A DNA stretch of 64,000 bases from positions 1,178,001-1,242,000 of the forward strand of contig JADFUC010002358.1 of the NCBI GenBank assembly GCA_019722365.1. Direction: 5' to 3'. This document shows positions 48,901 to 60,063 of this stretch, in pieces. The notes below the pieces were generated by a model. It made no database searches, had not been told where the DNA came from, and saw only the letters and a list, made by a program, of their open reading frames with translations. The translations under genes were made by a program, and so were the position numbers. Positions within the stretch are counted from its first letter, which is position 1, and each line of letters starts with the position of its first letter. Source of the stretch: Lithospermum erythrorhizon. Taxonomy: Eukaryota; Streptophyta; Magnoliopsida; Boraginales; Boraginaceae.

Positions 48901-50606
48901 AAACAAAAATTAGGAAGTCATGTTGAACAACAGGTTTGATATCAAGAAGAAACACTTTGTCATAACATATTACCTTAGGGGCTTCTACACCTCCTTGAAA
49001 AAGATGTTTAAAATCCAGAAGACGAGGATCTATCTTTGCAGGCGCCTTATACTTGAAGCCTATAATATAAATCTCAGCTGACGCAGACCTACTAGCCAAT
49101 GGTTTTTCCACTTCAACCCTCTCAAAAAGCTGTCTGAGACAATACAGTTAACTACACGACTACTCCCCATAATAGCGCTCTAAATCAACATAAACATCAA
49201 CTAAAATGAAACAAGCCAGTATTAATAATGGGCTAAAATTCCAGAAGTAATTACCTGTCTGAGATTGTATCACAGAACAGCACTGTAATCTTGGGACCTG
49301 AAAACCTGTTCCACATCAATTCTCAAAAATTTAATCAATGTTTCATATATTCATCAAAAATAGTAATAAAATGGAGCTCCAAATTATCATTTTATTAATA
49401 AATTACAATCTTCAAAAAATACCAGTGCATTTGATATATTCTTGAACATATATATTATAAAAACATATACTATCTTCTTAAAAAAGGAGGGAATACATAT
49501 TCGCATACTAACACACAAAAACATAATCACAGATTCATTTTACCAATTAATCTACTTAAAACCTTAGTAACGAAAGCTACAATAAGAGCCAACATCTCAG
49601 ACGCATACATTTTCAACCTAATTCACTATTAACAAGTTAATTTTGATTCAAATCAATATTGTGTGGGCCAATTAAGACCACAAAGTTTTACAAGTAGACA
49701 ATCTTTTAGTATAATAGTTGGTAAAAATACACCAAAAGATAGTGTTTTTAAGTCCTTCCTATTAACACAATAACTTTGACTCAAATCAACGTTAAGTACC
49801 TCCATAAAAGCTACAAAATTTACTAAGTTCATCGAAATAGATACTAAGCATATGTAGTGTAATGATCCATGAAAAAAGTCAACCATCAAAAGTAACAACT
49901 AGACAACCTATTTGAAACAGTAGCACATATTCACACACAAATAAGAGCAAGCATTGCTACTGATCTAGCAATCAATAATCTTAATAACTTGGTGACAAAA
50001 GTCCTCAGAATCGACTTAATAACTAAATACATATTGGCACACACGTACATATGCATACACTTAGGCATGGAGGTATCACAATATTTGGTAAAAATTCAGC
50101 AAAAGATAGTATTTTTAAGTAGTTATCAATACCTTGGTAACAAAAGTTCCCTTAGGAGCCAACAAGTCAGCAGCCAACTTAACCGAATCAATAACCAAAG
50201 CATTCTGACTAGTGGCCTCCTTAGCCCACGCCCCTCCAACATTAGGACTCCCATCATGGAGCACCAAATCGAACGCCCTAACCCCATGCTCCCCCATAAT
50301 CCTCTTAACAGCCGCCTTGCATTTCGGAAGAGTAATATCCTCCTGCATCCCTATGGCTCCACGTATGGGTCGGATCGGGTCGAGGTCGACTCCGATAACT
50401 AAGCTGCCCACGGGGACTCGCTCGACCGCGACTTGCATCCAACCACCTGGAGCGGCGCAGAGGTCGAGCACGGCTCGGGAAGAGCTGAGGAAGCTGTGTT
50501 TCGAGTCGAGTTGAACTAGCTTCCATGCTGCTCGGGATCTGTAGCCGTGTTCTTTGGCTAGGTGGTAGTATTTATCCAAACGATGCTTTCCTTTTACCTT
50601 ACCCAT
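45905..50606 (-). CDS. SPB1-type pre-rRNA 2'-O-methyltransferase (FtsJ family)
   Basis: Ten exons in transcript order: 50606-50133, 49305-49255, 49129-48974, 48889-48843, 48731-48575, 48496-48435, 48256-48064, 47555-47466, about 47312-47050, 46897-45905. Phases agree, giving about 830 residues, the usual SPB1 length. Exon 1 is the FtsJ/RrmJ methyltransferase: KGKHRLDKYYHLAKEHGYRS, then LDLCAAPGGWMQVA (SAM-binding) and DLVLHDGSPNVGGAW. The middle (LLDFKHLFQGG, LRVLGKQDFKYLLKWRM) is the SPB1-specific domain. The last exon, with acidic stretches and a Lys/Gly-rich tail, is the SPB1 C-terminal domain. SPB1 acts in the nucleolus on 27S pre-rRNA during 60S assembly. Odd: exon 2 has a TGA and exon 9 has stops plus a 19-bp insertion, so as written the frame is broken. 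The gene is otherwise complete; sequence error is likely. Confidence 0.9.
47322..47342. repeat. (AAG)n microsatellite
   Basis: Six to seven AAG units just upstream of SPB1 exon 9; they form the polypyrimidine side of its acceptor on the minus strand. Confidence 0.85.
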
Positions 50607-50614
50607 TTTCTCTC

Positions 50615-50622
50615 TAGGGTTT
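50615..50622 (-). promoter_or_regulatory. Telo-box (AAACCCTA) in the SPB1 5' leader
   Basis: Minus-strand AAACCCTA lies 9 bp before the ATG. Telo-boxes are common near starts of plant ribosome-biogenesis genes. A TATA-like TATATATGTATATATC sits at about 50645-50662. Confidence 0.7.
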
Positions 50623-50662
50623 AGGCTGGAAGACGAGTGTTTTTTGATATATACATATATAG

Positions 50663-50772
50663 ACCGATTGGGTCAAGCTAGCTACTACATAGCTTACGAT
50701 TATTCATGCATGGGCTTTGGTTTCATATTTGTTAATGGCCCATCTACTTTTCATATTCGAAAAATATCACTT
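50663..50772. other. SPB1 upstream DNA
   Basis: Short AT-rich spacer between the SPB1 core promoter and the inverted-repeat element; nothing else seen. Confidence 0.3.
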
Positions 50773-51217
50773 ATTAATTTCTAACACCCAATAAATATTA
50801 TTTGAACTTTGCACTCTTCTTTCACAATTCCCCGCCCCTCACCCTGCACCCCGCCTCTAATATCACCCACCGCCCCACCATCGCCATCATCATCCTAAAC
50901 CACCACAACCCTAAAATAGCCCCACCACCCCCACTTCCCCAAAACAAGAATTGAACCCTACTCCCACCTCAAATCAAATTCGAAACCTTACCCCCAACTA
51001 AATATGAACTTGTGAAAAGTGGGGAGGGGTTGCGTAAAATTAAGGGAGGGGGTCGCGAAATTCAAGCGGGTAGTTGCAGTGGGAGTTGGGCCAGCGCTGG
51101 AGGCGTGGAGTCGGAGAAGGCGGAGCTTGTGCTTTTTAATCTTAGTATTTTAGACAATTTGCAAAAGAGTGTGTCATTTATGCAAAAGATATTAATTGAG
51201 TGCTAGAAATTAAAAAA
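50773..51217. mobile_element. Inverted-repeat element with C-rich and G-rich halves
   Basis: The left end (TAATTTCTAACACCCAATAA, then TTGCACTCTT) matches the right end inverted (TAATTTCTAGCACTCAATTA, then CACACTCTTTTGC). Inside, a C-rich half (50820-50960) is followed by a G-rich half (51010-51120). No ORF. Most of it is missing from copy 2 of the block. Confidence 0.5.
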
Positions 51218-52042
51218 AATTGTCAAATCATCGCGATTTTTCAATTTTCTCGACATAATGGTGTTATCTTACTTCGCCGAACCGCGGTGTTGTTATTGAA
51301 TTCGAGCAGGTGTCCGGTAACTCGATCGAGCATACATTTATTCCAGCTAATACTGATTAGGTATTTTTTTTTACTATCAAGCGATAGACCTAATTTCTAA
51401 ATCTCGACTGGAGCAGTCAATCTAATCAATAAATCAAATTCATCGAACTAATAATCAAATTGGTTATTTGGATGTAGTACCGAACTGGTATCGGATTACC
51501 AGGTCCGTTGACAACCTCAACTTCAACTGTTTGAGCTTGGTATATTTCATGTAAGTGTGTCCATGAGCAAAATTGGCCTCTACGAGAGTTTCATTAGAAA
51601 GTGGTAACCTTAGTTGAAGCTCAAGTGATTCAAGTCTAAAGCTCAACTTTACAAGATACTTTAATATTTGTAGTTTGTAATGTGTGATAATAATACGTGT
51701 ACGAGTAAACATCATACGAACTTCTGTTACGAGAATTGCTTTGAATAGAGGTGGAAGCTCAAATTGAGTCCAACCTTAGATCCATGGTTCGACATAACAC
51801 TTTGTCGAGTGGAACTCAGTTTTAGGGAACGATGTAAAACCCTTCTAACGTAACAAAAGGTAAAATTATGAAACTCAAAGTCAGATATAATGGAAGGGGT
51901 TTAAATCTAAATTCCACATGAACAACTTAAAATACTAAATGAATGTAAAATGCAATAATAGAAAAGAACTAGTTTAAAGGGCAACAGAAATATCCAGAGA
52001 AACAGAATTGTTAGTCTAGGACAACATGTATAGTAACACTCT
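51218..52042. other. Downstream flank of RPS25 copy 1
   Basis: Unique in sequence but duplicated at 61620-62460. No coding exon seen; it contains the RPS25 3' UTR at its right end. Confidence 0.4.
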
Positions 52043-53127
52043 TTAAGTAGTGTAAGTTGCTCCAGTGAAAAATCTGGGTTGCTGACTTTTTGAGTGTTAG
52101 AAACTATTTTGATCAACCCTTTTCCCATCAACTCTTGATAGCCTTCCTTGCAAGAGAGATCCACTAATCTGCTGTATACACAAACAGGATAATTGCTTAT
52201 ACCATAATTCAACAATCAGATTTGATGGTGAAAATACATAAACAACCAAGAATCAGAACATAATTAACAATTAGGTACCCCCTCTATACAATTAGATGGT
52301 CAAGACCTTTACACTTTCAAACAAATAAAATTCACAATGGAGGCGGTTGAGTACTTGGTGGTGGTGCTGGTATAGTAGAGTTTTATCGATATAATAATTA
52401 AGGAATATCCGACAACTGAAAACTGTGTATTTGATGTGAAATTACTAAGGAGCACTAGTTTTTCCGTGAGAGTAAAAACCAATAAGTTAAATTTGTTAAT
52501 CTCTCTAGTGTAACAAATTAATAGATTTATAAAACATCTCGATGATAAAGTTTTAATGTTCCTTTCAGGATTCAATTACAGCAATGGTAAATAAAAGTAA
52601 ATTAACAGTATGAGTGTACAAGCAACGATATACATTATAAGAGCCAATTGTAGGAAACTACATAGTTTCATCTTTTAAGCATTTACAATTCATGCACAAT
52701 TGGTAGAAACTATATCACTAAATCAATTAAAACTAAACACACAAAAACATAAATCTATGAATAATCAATTGAAAATGGAAAACAAATCAAAATTAGTAAA
52801 ATAAATATAATCGTGAAGAAATGAGTGAGTGAAAGCGTACCCTAAGACGGTCAGATAGGATGGAAGGAGTGATGAGCTTGAACTTAGGAGCTTCAGAGAT
52901 AAGCTTGTCGTAGGTTGCCTTATCAAACAACAATACCATGTTGTTCACCTTCTCCTTTTGCTTTCCCTTTGCTCCACTTCTGTTTTAACTCCAAACAAAT
53001 ACAAACAATCAACACATAAGCAATAATAATAATAATAATAATTTAATGTGACCTTCTTCTTCTGCTTTCCACCACCAGATTTAGCTGGCTTGGATGACGG
53101 AGGAGGAGCTGCCTTCTTTGGTGCCAT
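52043..53127 (-). pseudogene. 40S ribosomal protein S25, copy 1, frame broken
   Basis: Same three exons as the clean copy at 62463-63567: 53127-53053, 52979-52841, 52168-52043. Exon 1 is intact ([20 protein letters not shown]). Exon 2 is 139 nt instead of 135: an extra A after TGGAGCAA shifts the frame and a TTG is repeated. Exon 3 is 126 nt instead of 117, with several small insertions and a scrambled C-terminal end. As written it cannot make S25. The TATA box (53220-53211, minus-strand AGCTATATAA) and an AAACCC motif near 53170 are present. Either a decayed duplicate or an unpolished sequence of a live gene. Confidence 0.8.
53020..53042. repeat. (AAT)n microsatellite in RPS25 intron 1
   Basis: About seven AAT units, also present, interrupted, at 63460-63483 in copy 2. 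Confidence 0.85.
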
Positions 53128-53210
53128 GGTGTGCGATGAATCTCAAGAGGGGGGGGGGCGAGGCGAAGGAGGGTTTAGAACAAAATGAGTTCCAGCTACT
53201 CGCAGGCTGC

Positions 53211-53220
53211 TTATATAGCT
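53211..53220 (-). promoter_or_regulatory. TATA box of RPS25 copy 1
   Basis: AGCTATATAA on the minus strand, about 90 bp before the ATG; conserved at 63645-63654 in copy 2. Confidence 0.75.
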
Positions 53221-53579
53221 GATTGAATTTTCTCTGGGCTAGGGCAAGCCCCTTTAATGGGTAACAATATACACAATAATTCAAAAACAAAGAACACGCG
53301 AACGAAATCTACTATTTTACCCCTTTCGAATGTCGGTCTGATTTTCACGCCATTGCAATGTCGTAATTACGTCTACGTCATTGCAATGCTCTAATTTTTC
53401 CAACGCTTATAAATAAACTACCGAATTCGCTTATAAATATACAACCAAATTGATATTGTCGATTATTATACACAAGTCAATCTATCATACGCTTATTACA
53501 CAATGTTAAAATTTACTTTGTGTTTGTTAGATAATAAGACGCTATTAACTTGTCTTTCCTTGCTTATTTAAACACAAAA

Positions 53580-54525
53580 AGAATGCAATTAAAATAATTA
53601 ATTACATGTTAAATATGAAATAATTAATTACATAAGAAATATGAAACAATTAATTACATAAATACAAATAAATTAATTACGTAAGAATGAATAAAATAAA
53701 TTAATAAATATAGGATAATTCAAATATTTACCACATAAGAATGAATTAAATTTCAATTAAGTATATAAGAAATATTAAATAAATTAATTGCAGAACGAAT
53801 TTAATTACATAAGGCGATTAATACTTCAATTGGCATAAGAATTAATTAAATAATTAATTACGTAAGAAGTATCAACACAATTAATTACATAAAAATGATA
53901 ATACTAGCGAATCGATCCCATGATTGTTAAATAAAGACAAGTCATTCGTGAGTCATGGTTGTTAGTAAACAACCTAATTCGAGCTAAGGTTATTGCTTAA
54001 ACAAGTCAAATTGAAACGATTATTAGACAACAAAGACGGCTAAATTATTCGTTGTGTTCGGATTTATGAAATCATATATTAATTATCAAATTATTGTTAA
54101 TTCCAAAAAATTGATTTCTTGAAATTGTTATTAACTCCGATTATGTCTTAAATATTTCGAATTATTATGTTAATAAACTTTTCATGTCAATCAGATTATG
54201 TCTAAATATTGCGAAATTATTGAAATTATATGTATTGAAATCGGTGATATTTAATTGTCAAATTATTGTTAATGCTCTCTAATTGCTGTTAATATTTATC
54301 AATTATGTTCAATTTTATTTCTAATGTAATTAATTATTTAATTTCTTCTTATGGAATTACTATTGGCTTCAATTCCATTCTTATGTAATTAATTATTTAT
54401 TTTATTTTTAATTAGTTATTTATTTCATTCCAGACAGTATATATTTAATTCATTCTTTATGTAATGCATTTTAATATTTCTTATGTAATTAATTATTTAA
54501 GTCATTATTATAATTAATTTGCTTC
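53580..54525. repeat. Inverted arrays of an AATTAATTACATAAG minisatellite
   Basis: At least eight imperfect copies of AATTAATTACATAAG run in the left half (53600-53895). The reverse complement CTTATGTAATTAATTATTTA recurs in the right half (54325-54510). Confidence 0.65.
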
Positions 54526-54969
54526 TTAAAAGAGTTTATGTATTCAATTTTGCATTGTAAGCTATGCGATAAACAACAAGCCAATACTATGCTCATATCG
54601 AACAACACACAAAAAATTATTTTATTGTGTAATAAGTACGGATCGATTTCATGGCTGCCCAAACAAACAAATCTTAATACATGCTACCTTAGCAAACAAG
54701 TCAATCTTGATTTGTTCGCTATATGACACATTTAATGGCTTTACATGCAATGTGTCGAATTCAAGAATGACACATAAATATTGTCAGTTTATTTATTAAA
54801 AAGTTTAATTAGAATGAATTGTGTATTAAATCGAGATACAATGTAAATAAATCAGTATTTAATAGTATCAATTTATGAATTATATACAGAAATTATCGAC
54901 ATTGTAAATTCTATTTAAATATATTGAGATATGGTCAAATTATGATAAAATTAGCGAAATATGTCAAAT

Positions 54970-55270
54970 TATGATTAAACAAATCTAAATACGAGATTAT
55001 GATAAAATTATGATGAAATTATGAAATATGATAAAATTTTAGTTACGATAAAATATGCTAATATTATAAAATATTGCTAATTTTAGATTACAGAAATCGT
55101 GAAATAATGACATATCGAACAATTATAAAATATGATTAAACATGAGATTATGATAAAATTATGACGAAATTGGGCTTAAATATAATAAAATTTTTAGGTT
55201 ATGATAAAATACGTTAATATTATAAAAAAATATGGTTAATTTTAGATTACGAGATATAAAAAACATGGTA
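54970..55270. repeat. Tandem duplication, about 150-bp period
   Basis: GAGATTATGATAAAATTATGA at 54993 recurs at 55144, followed in both by TTTTAG.TTA.GATAAAATA, TTAATATTATAAA and TTAATTTTAGATTAC-type sequence. Confidence 0.7.
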
Positions 55271-56230
55271 ACATTACTTAAATATAAAATACATCAAAAA
55301 TTCGGTAAAAATACTTTGCAAATCTTTGTACAAATTTGTGATATCGTACCTTAGACAGACGATCGGATTTTTCCAAACTATCGCTTAAAATGTCAATTAG
55401 CCACACGTCGTATACCAATGTCGTAATTCTCTTCTACGCTTATATACCAATGTTTAATTATCTATTTGCTTATAACCACGTAATCATTTCAATTGCTACT
55501 TCTTATATCAGACTAGTTACCTTCGCCAATTATGAATCGCTGTATTAATTATAATTTCTAATGTTAATAATTTTTAATTTTCATAATTTAGATTTTATAA
55601 TTTCAATGTCGATACTTATTTATTGTTAATAATTTTGAATGTTAATAATTTCAATTTTGATAATTAGCTCTTAACGTTGATAATTAATGCTAATAATTTC
55701 AAATTTTGATCATTTCAATAATTAATAATTAATAAGCTGTGATTAAATTTGTGCTAATATTTCTCAAATATGTTAATTGGTGTTTAAATATGATAACATT
55801 ATTAAATCCTTATGGATTCACTTCAAATATTTTTAATCGTGTTTAAATATGATAACATTATTCAACTTATTACGATTCACTTCACTATTTGGCTCAATTA
55901 CTTCAAATTACTTATTAAACTACCAATTTACGTTTATGTTTGTAGGAAGTGAAATTAGCAATTTGTCGAGTGTTCGTAATTAAACAAGCTAATAAATCAA
56001 ATGCTTGTTTAATAATAAACGAATCGATTTGCTTGCTTTTAAGATGTCGACCATTGTTGCATAAAGAAATTTAAAATTCACTCTTGTTTTCCCAAACAAA
56101 GAATAGAAAATTCCGCTTGCTTTTTATACAAAAGAATCGAAAATTCTGGCCGGTAGCTGGCAAGAATTTCACTGCTGCTCATTTTACTGCTTTAAAGGCC
56201 AGATACTGGGGCCGTAAGCCCTTTAATGGG

Positions 56231-57850
56231 ATGCATTGGGCTTCATTTAATCACATGAAGATGGCCCAAATCAGTGCCATCGAATCAAAAGGCTTACACA
56301 ATACATGATTTTATGTTATCAGTTCCACTTCGCTTATTATTTTGGCTGCTTTGTTGGTTTCCGGCGTAAAAGGCACCTCTTTACCGCTACCAAACATCAC
56401 TGAGGAAAAGATCGATTACACATTCATAAGTTATGTGGATCGTGATTTTGATCTCAAGAAAAATATATTGACGGATTTTTTTTTATTTTGTTCGACTCCA
56501 ATTATATCAGCGTAACATATGATCTTCATAAATCTTGTTCGTGAACCGCCTATAGGATTAAAAGAAAAAGAAACATTTGAAAATTTTATATTTTTGAATT
56601 TATAAAAACGAAACGCTATCACGTAATTTTTGAAATTAATTTGTTTCCAAAAGGAAATTTTTACTAATTTTTTCAACTATATATTTAAATAAAAGAATAC
56701 TATAACTAAATCTAATGATTTAATATAATTATATATTTACATTATTGTCTAATTTATATGATTTTATTAATTTTTTCTTAGATAATATCTACCTTATTAA
56801 GAGATAATTAATTGTAGATATCATAGGTACTTCATTTTAGATCGAAAGATATTTTAATCTTTGTGATATATATTATACTAGATACAAGTCTCCTTATATA
56901 AGAATCTATATTTTTTTATTATCAATATACAAATCACACCTCATGTTGTTGGGATCATTACAATCTTGGCTCATTAATCTGCTTAAATTCTTAACTTTAG
57001 ATATATATTATTTTTTAAATAATACTAATTATGTAAACATTTTATTTAAAAGTCTAAAAATTATTTCAAACATTTTAAACTATGTAACATTGATTTCAAA
57101 AATATTTTTATTTATTTTTAATTTAGCTAACGGTTCAATATTTATATTTATTTCAATATTATGTTTATACAAATATCTTTTAGTATATAATTCCTCATTT
57201 TTTTACTTATCATCCTAGTACTATTTCTTTATTTGTTCTTAATTGTCATTCTACACTTTGTAGACATATTTAGATATTAAATGTGGTGACCCATTTTTTA
57301 TTATTTACTTTGAATATTACATGAGAATCCAATGTATATTCAATGTTTCATTCTCCTATAAATAAGGTTATACAAGTAAAAGAACAACACATTTTACAGA
57401 CGCTTGAATTGAGGCAGCTTAATTCGCTTGAAGTTAATATTTCTTTTAAAATTAACCTAGAAGTTTATAATCAAGCGAATTAATAAATTAAGTTATTCAC
57501 ACATTAACCTCGACTCAGCCAAGACGCTTTGAGTGAGTAATAATTTCGGAAATGAATGTGAAATTAACTTGAAAGGGAATTTGGTGTGAAATCCATTTTC
57601 AATAGGTAAAATATTTTTTAGGAAACCCTCAAACGAGCAGAAACGAAGATATTACTTCCTCGATTTAGCTCAAAAAAACAAAACAAACCATTAATGTAAA
57701 AAATAATGGAGGTAGTATAACTTATCTAGATTTTCTAAGATTTTACATCATTTCTCAAATATTTCTATAATGTTTCCGAAACATTTCTTATTTTGATTAT
57801 TTCGAAACTATATCCGAAAAAGAAATTTTGAACCATGCTACAATTTATCA
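56231..57850. other. Intergenic between the insertion and ALMT
   Basis: 56231-56300 is the displaced upstream flank of RPS25. The rest is AT-rich. An imperfect palindrome TTAATTCGCTTGA ... TCAAGCGAATTA lies at 57419-57482, just after CTATAAATAAGG (57356), recalling an LTR promoter region; no partner LTR was found. Confidence 0.35.
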
Positions 57851-60008
57851 TCAAGTCAATAACTGAGGCTCCTTGAACTTGGCCTTTTCACTGAGGACTG
57901 TAAAAGCATCTACGAGATTCTGAAGCCTAGCAACAAACTCAATCAATAAGGAAGTAAATGTCGTTAATGACAATGCACTTGCACTTTCATATGTCCGTAC
58001 TTCTCGTTCATTCAGGACAACATCACCGAGTATTGATAGCCGTGAAGGCCACATAGTTTGCTGTTTCAGGACATCTTCCGAGGAGTCCCATTGTGCTGAT
58101 ATGTTGATACTCATGTTCGGATTTTGGGGATCATAAGGGCGTAGTGCCTGAGTTGATCGCAGATGGAGATTACTAAGTGAGCTTATCATCATTGGTTTGT
58201 GCTCATTTTCTGCCAGTTCCTGAAGCTGTTCAGGGTCCTCAAACTTTTTCGGTCTTTTAGAACTTTCCCAGCTTTTTGCATTGACTAGAAGGTACGATTT
58301 TTGATCAATCTCCATTTGTAAAACCTCAGCAGCCTCATGTACTGTCTCAAGCAGATCTTCAGAACTCAGTTTCTCCATCTTTTCCACCTTGTCTCCAAGC
58401 AACCGCAGCACTTTAGCACCTTCGAATCCAACTTTTTGGATTTCATTCTTGAAGACCAGTCTTAATTCAGACGGAGACTACAAAAACAGACAATCCAATT
58501 CAGTAATAAAGATTTGAAATAAGGGTTGAACTTAAGCATAATAGGAAATAACACATCTCCTGCATTAATGTAGCAATAACACCTCTCTATAATTGTGTTG
58601 CAGGAAGAAAAAACTTGATGTGTTATTATTGACAAACCATGCATTTCAGCATTACTTCAAATTGCAATAAGCAGTATAAAGAAAATTATACAAGATCAAT
58701 GGCAATGGCAATAGAGTTTGAAAGGAGATATACCTGTATTTCAGAAAGTATGCACCCATGCATAGCCATGACCATAAATGCACAATGCCTTAGTGCACCA
58801 CTAACTTTGACATACTCACTCCAAGGATACTTGAACATCTTGTAACGACCATGAGGTGGCTCCCATTCAGCAAATCCTAACTACAGAAGGCAACAACGAT
58901 ATTTGTCATGGTTCCTTAACTCATTTTACTTGTATGTTATCTAAACATTAGGAGGATCATAAACATACCAGAGACTCCTCTTGACTTGTTGACTCCACAA
59001 CAGCTCGGTATCCACTGTACACAGGATCATCGGAAGCCTGGTAAACAAGAATTTTGGAAGGTATTCTTTCATATTCAACGTTCTGCAGATATGAATTCAC
59101 GCAGCCTAGACAAAAACTGACATGCATCAGTCATACATATATCAGCAAACAATTAAATCATTCAACAACAAAAAGATTTACAGGAAAGTTCGATTAACAA
59201 GCTACCTTCCAAAGAAGTAGAAACTCCCTTGAAATTCTTCACTACCAATTTGTGCAAATCCTCACCAGCCCAAATCGGATAAATACACACATTGATAACC
59301 AGACACACGCCAGCCCCAACACCAATAAGCAATAACCGTGAAATAGCTGTGTATGTGAAATGTGAAGTCCCCGATACCAGCACGATACAATATGTCAACA
59401 AGAACACGCGAAATCCATATTCATATTGCTTAAACGCTGGATACAACTTCATATAACTCGCGCCAAAATCCTAACCCAGAGAACAGTATAACAATTCATT
59501 AGATCACATTCACTTAGCATACACAATTACCACAATAAGACAAAACCACATACTACAAACACCATCCATAATAGTTAGTTAGTTACATTAATCAACATTA
59601 ATGCAAATAGTCTAACCTGCTATAAATATACTGACAACCACTACAGCTTCTTGGTATTTCCCAGCTAACATAGACAATTCAGCAATCCCTAAGGAAAGCC
59701 CCCCAGCAGAAAACGTCCCCAATGCACGATTAAACCCTTTATTGAGTGTAGCACCTACATATCAATCCACAAAGTTCAATTATAGGAAAAAAAAAAAACA
59801 AAAAAAGAACAATCTTTATATGGTATCAACAAAATTTATTAACACCACATTTGAGCATACCTATACTGAATTCAAAAACCACCACCACAGTAAGAATAGC
59901 CCATATAGAATATTGGCTGATATAGCTGAGGGGCTCCTTAAAAAAGATTAGTACAGAAACAAAAGCAAGAGCCAAACCCATTTTTATAGCAAAAACAAAC
60001 TTCCGTGG
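57851..60008 (-). CDS. Aluminium-activated malate transporter (vacuolar ALMT clade), 5' truncated
   Basis: Exons in transcript order: 60008(cut)-59861, 59754-59617, 59470-59206, 59105-58969, 58880-58734, 58477-57851. Membrane segments are seen in [83 protein letters not shown] and [20 protein letters not shown]. The cytosolic half includes [13 protein letters not shown] (a WEP/WAGEDLH-type ALMT signature), [20 protein letters not shown] and [18 protein letters not shown]. ALMTs are malate/anion channels; sequence style places this with the tonoplast ALMT4/5/6/9 group, which acts in guard-cell and vacuolar anion flux. The start codon and about 60-100 N-terminal residues are missing: the first visible exon is cut at 60008, where copy 2 of the SPB1-RPS25 block begins. 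No promoter of its own is visible. Confidence 0.9.
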
Positions 60009-60063
60009 ATTGGTGCATATGATGAAAAACACAACAATTTAGAACACATAAATGTTAATTTAC

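Larger units (their letters stand above)
48788..53245. repeat. Duplicated block, copy 1 (SPB1 5' half to RPS25)
   Basis: Colinear with 60009-63660. Copy 2 lacks about 50335-51220 (start of SPB1 and its promoter). Copy 1 lacks about 95 bp that copy 2 has at 61040-61135. The upstream continuation of copy 1 is displaced to 56231-56300 by an insertion. Confidence 0.92.
53246..56230. mobile_element. AT-rich insertion of about 2.95 kb with 15-16 bp target-site repeats
   Basis: AAGCCCCTTTAATGGG at 53246-53261 and AAGCCCTTTAATGGG at 56216-56230 bracket the insert. In copy 2 the same RPS25 promoter (CTCTGGCTAG, about 63668) continues almost directly into CTTCATTGAAGATGGCCCAA, which in copy 1 lies only beyond 56231. 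So copy 2 shows the near-empty site. The insert has no ORF. It contains inverted arrays of an AATAATTAATTACATAAG motif (53580-53890 and, inverted, 54290-54520) and a 150-bp tandem duplication (54970-55270). A duplication of this length fits target-primed retrotransposition better than a DNA transposon, but the family is unknown. Confidence 0.65.

Noticed and set aside
50212..50526. ORFs on both strands over SPB1 exon 1
   Set aside because: Shadows of the FtsJ domain frame.
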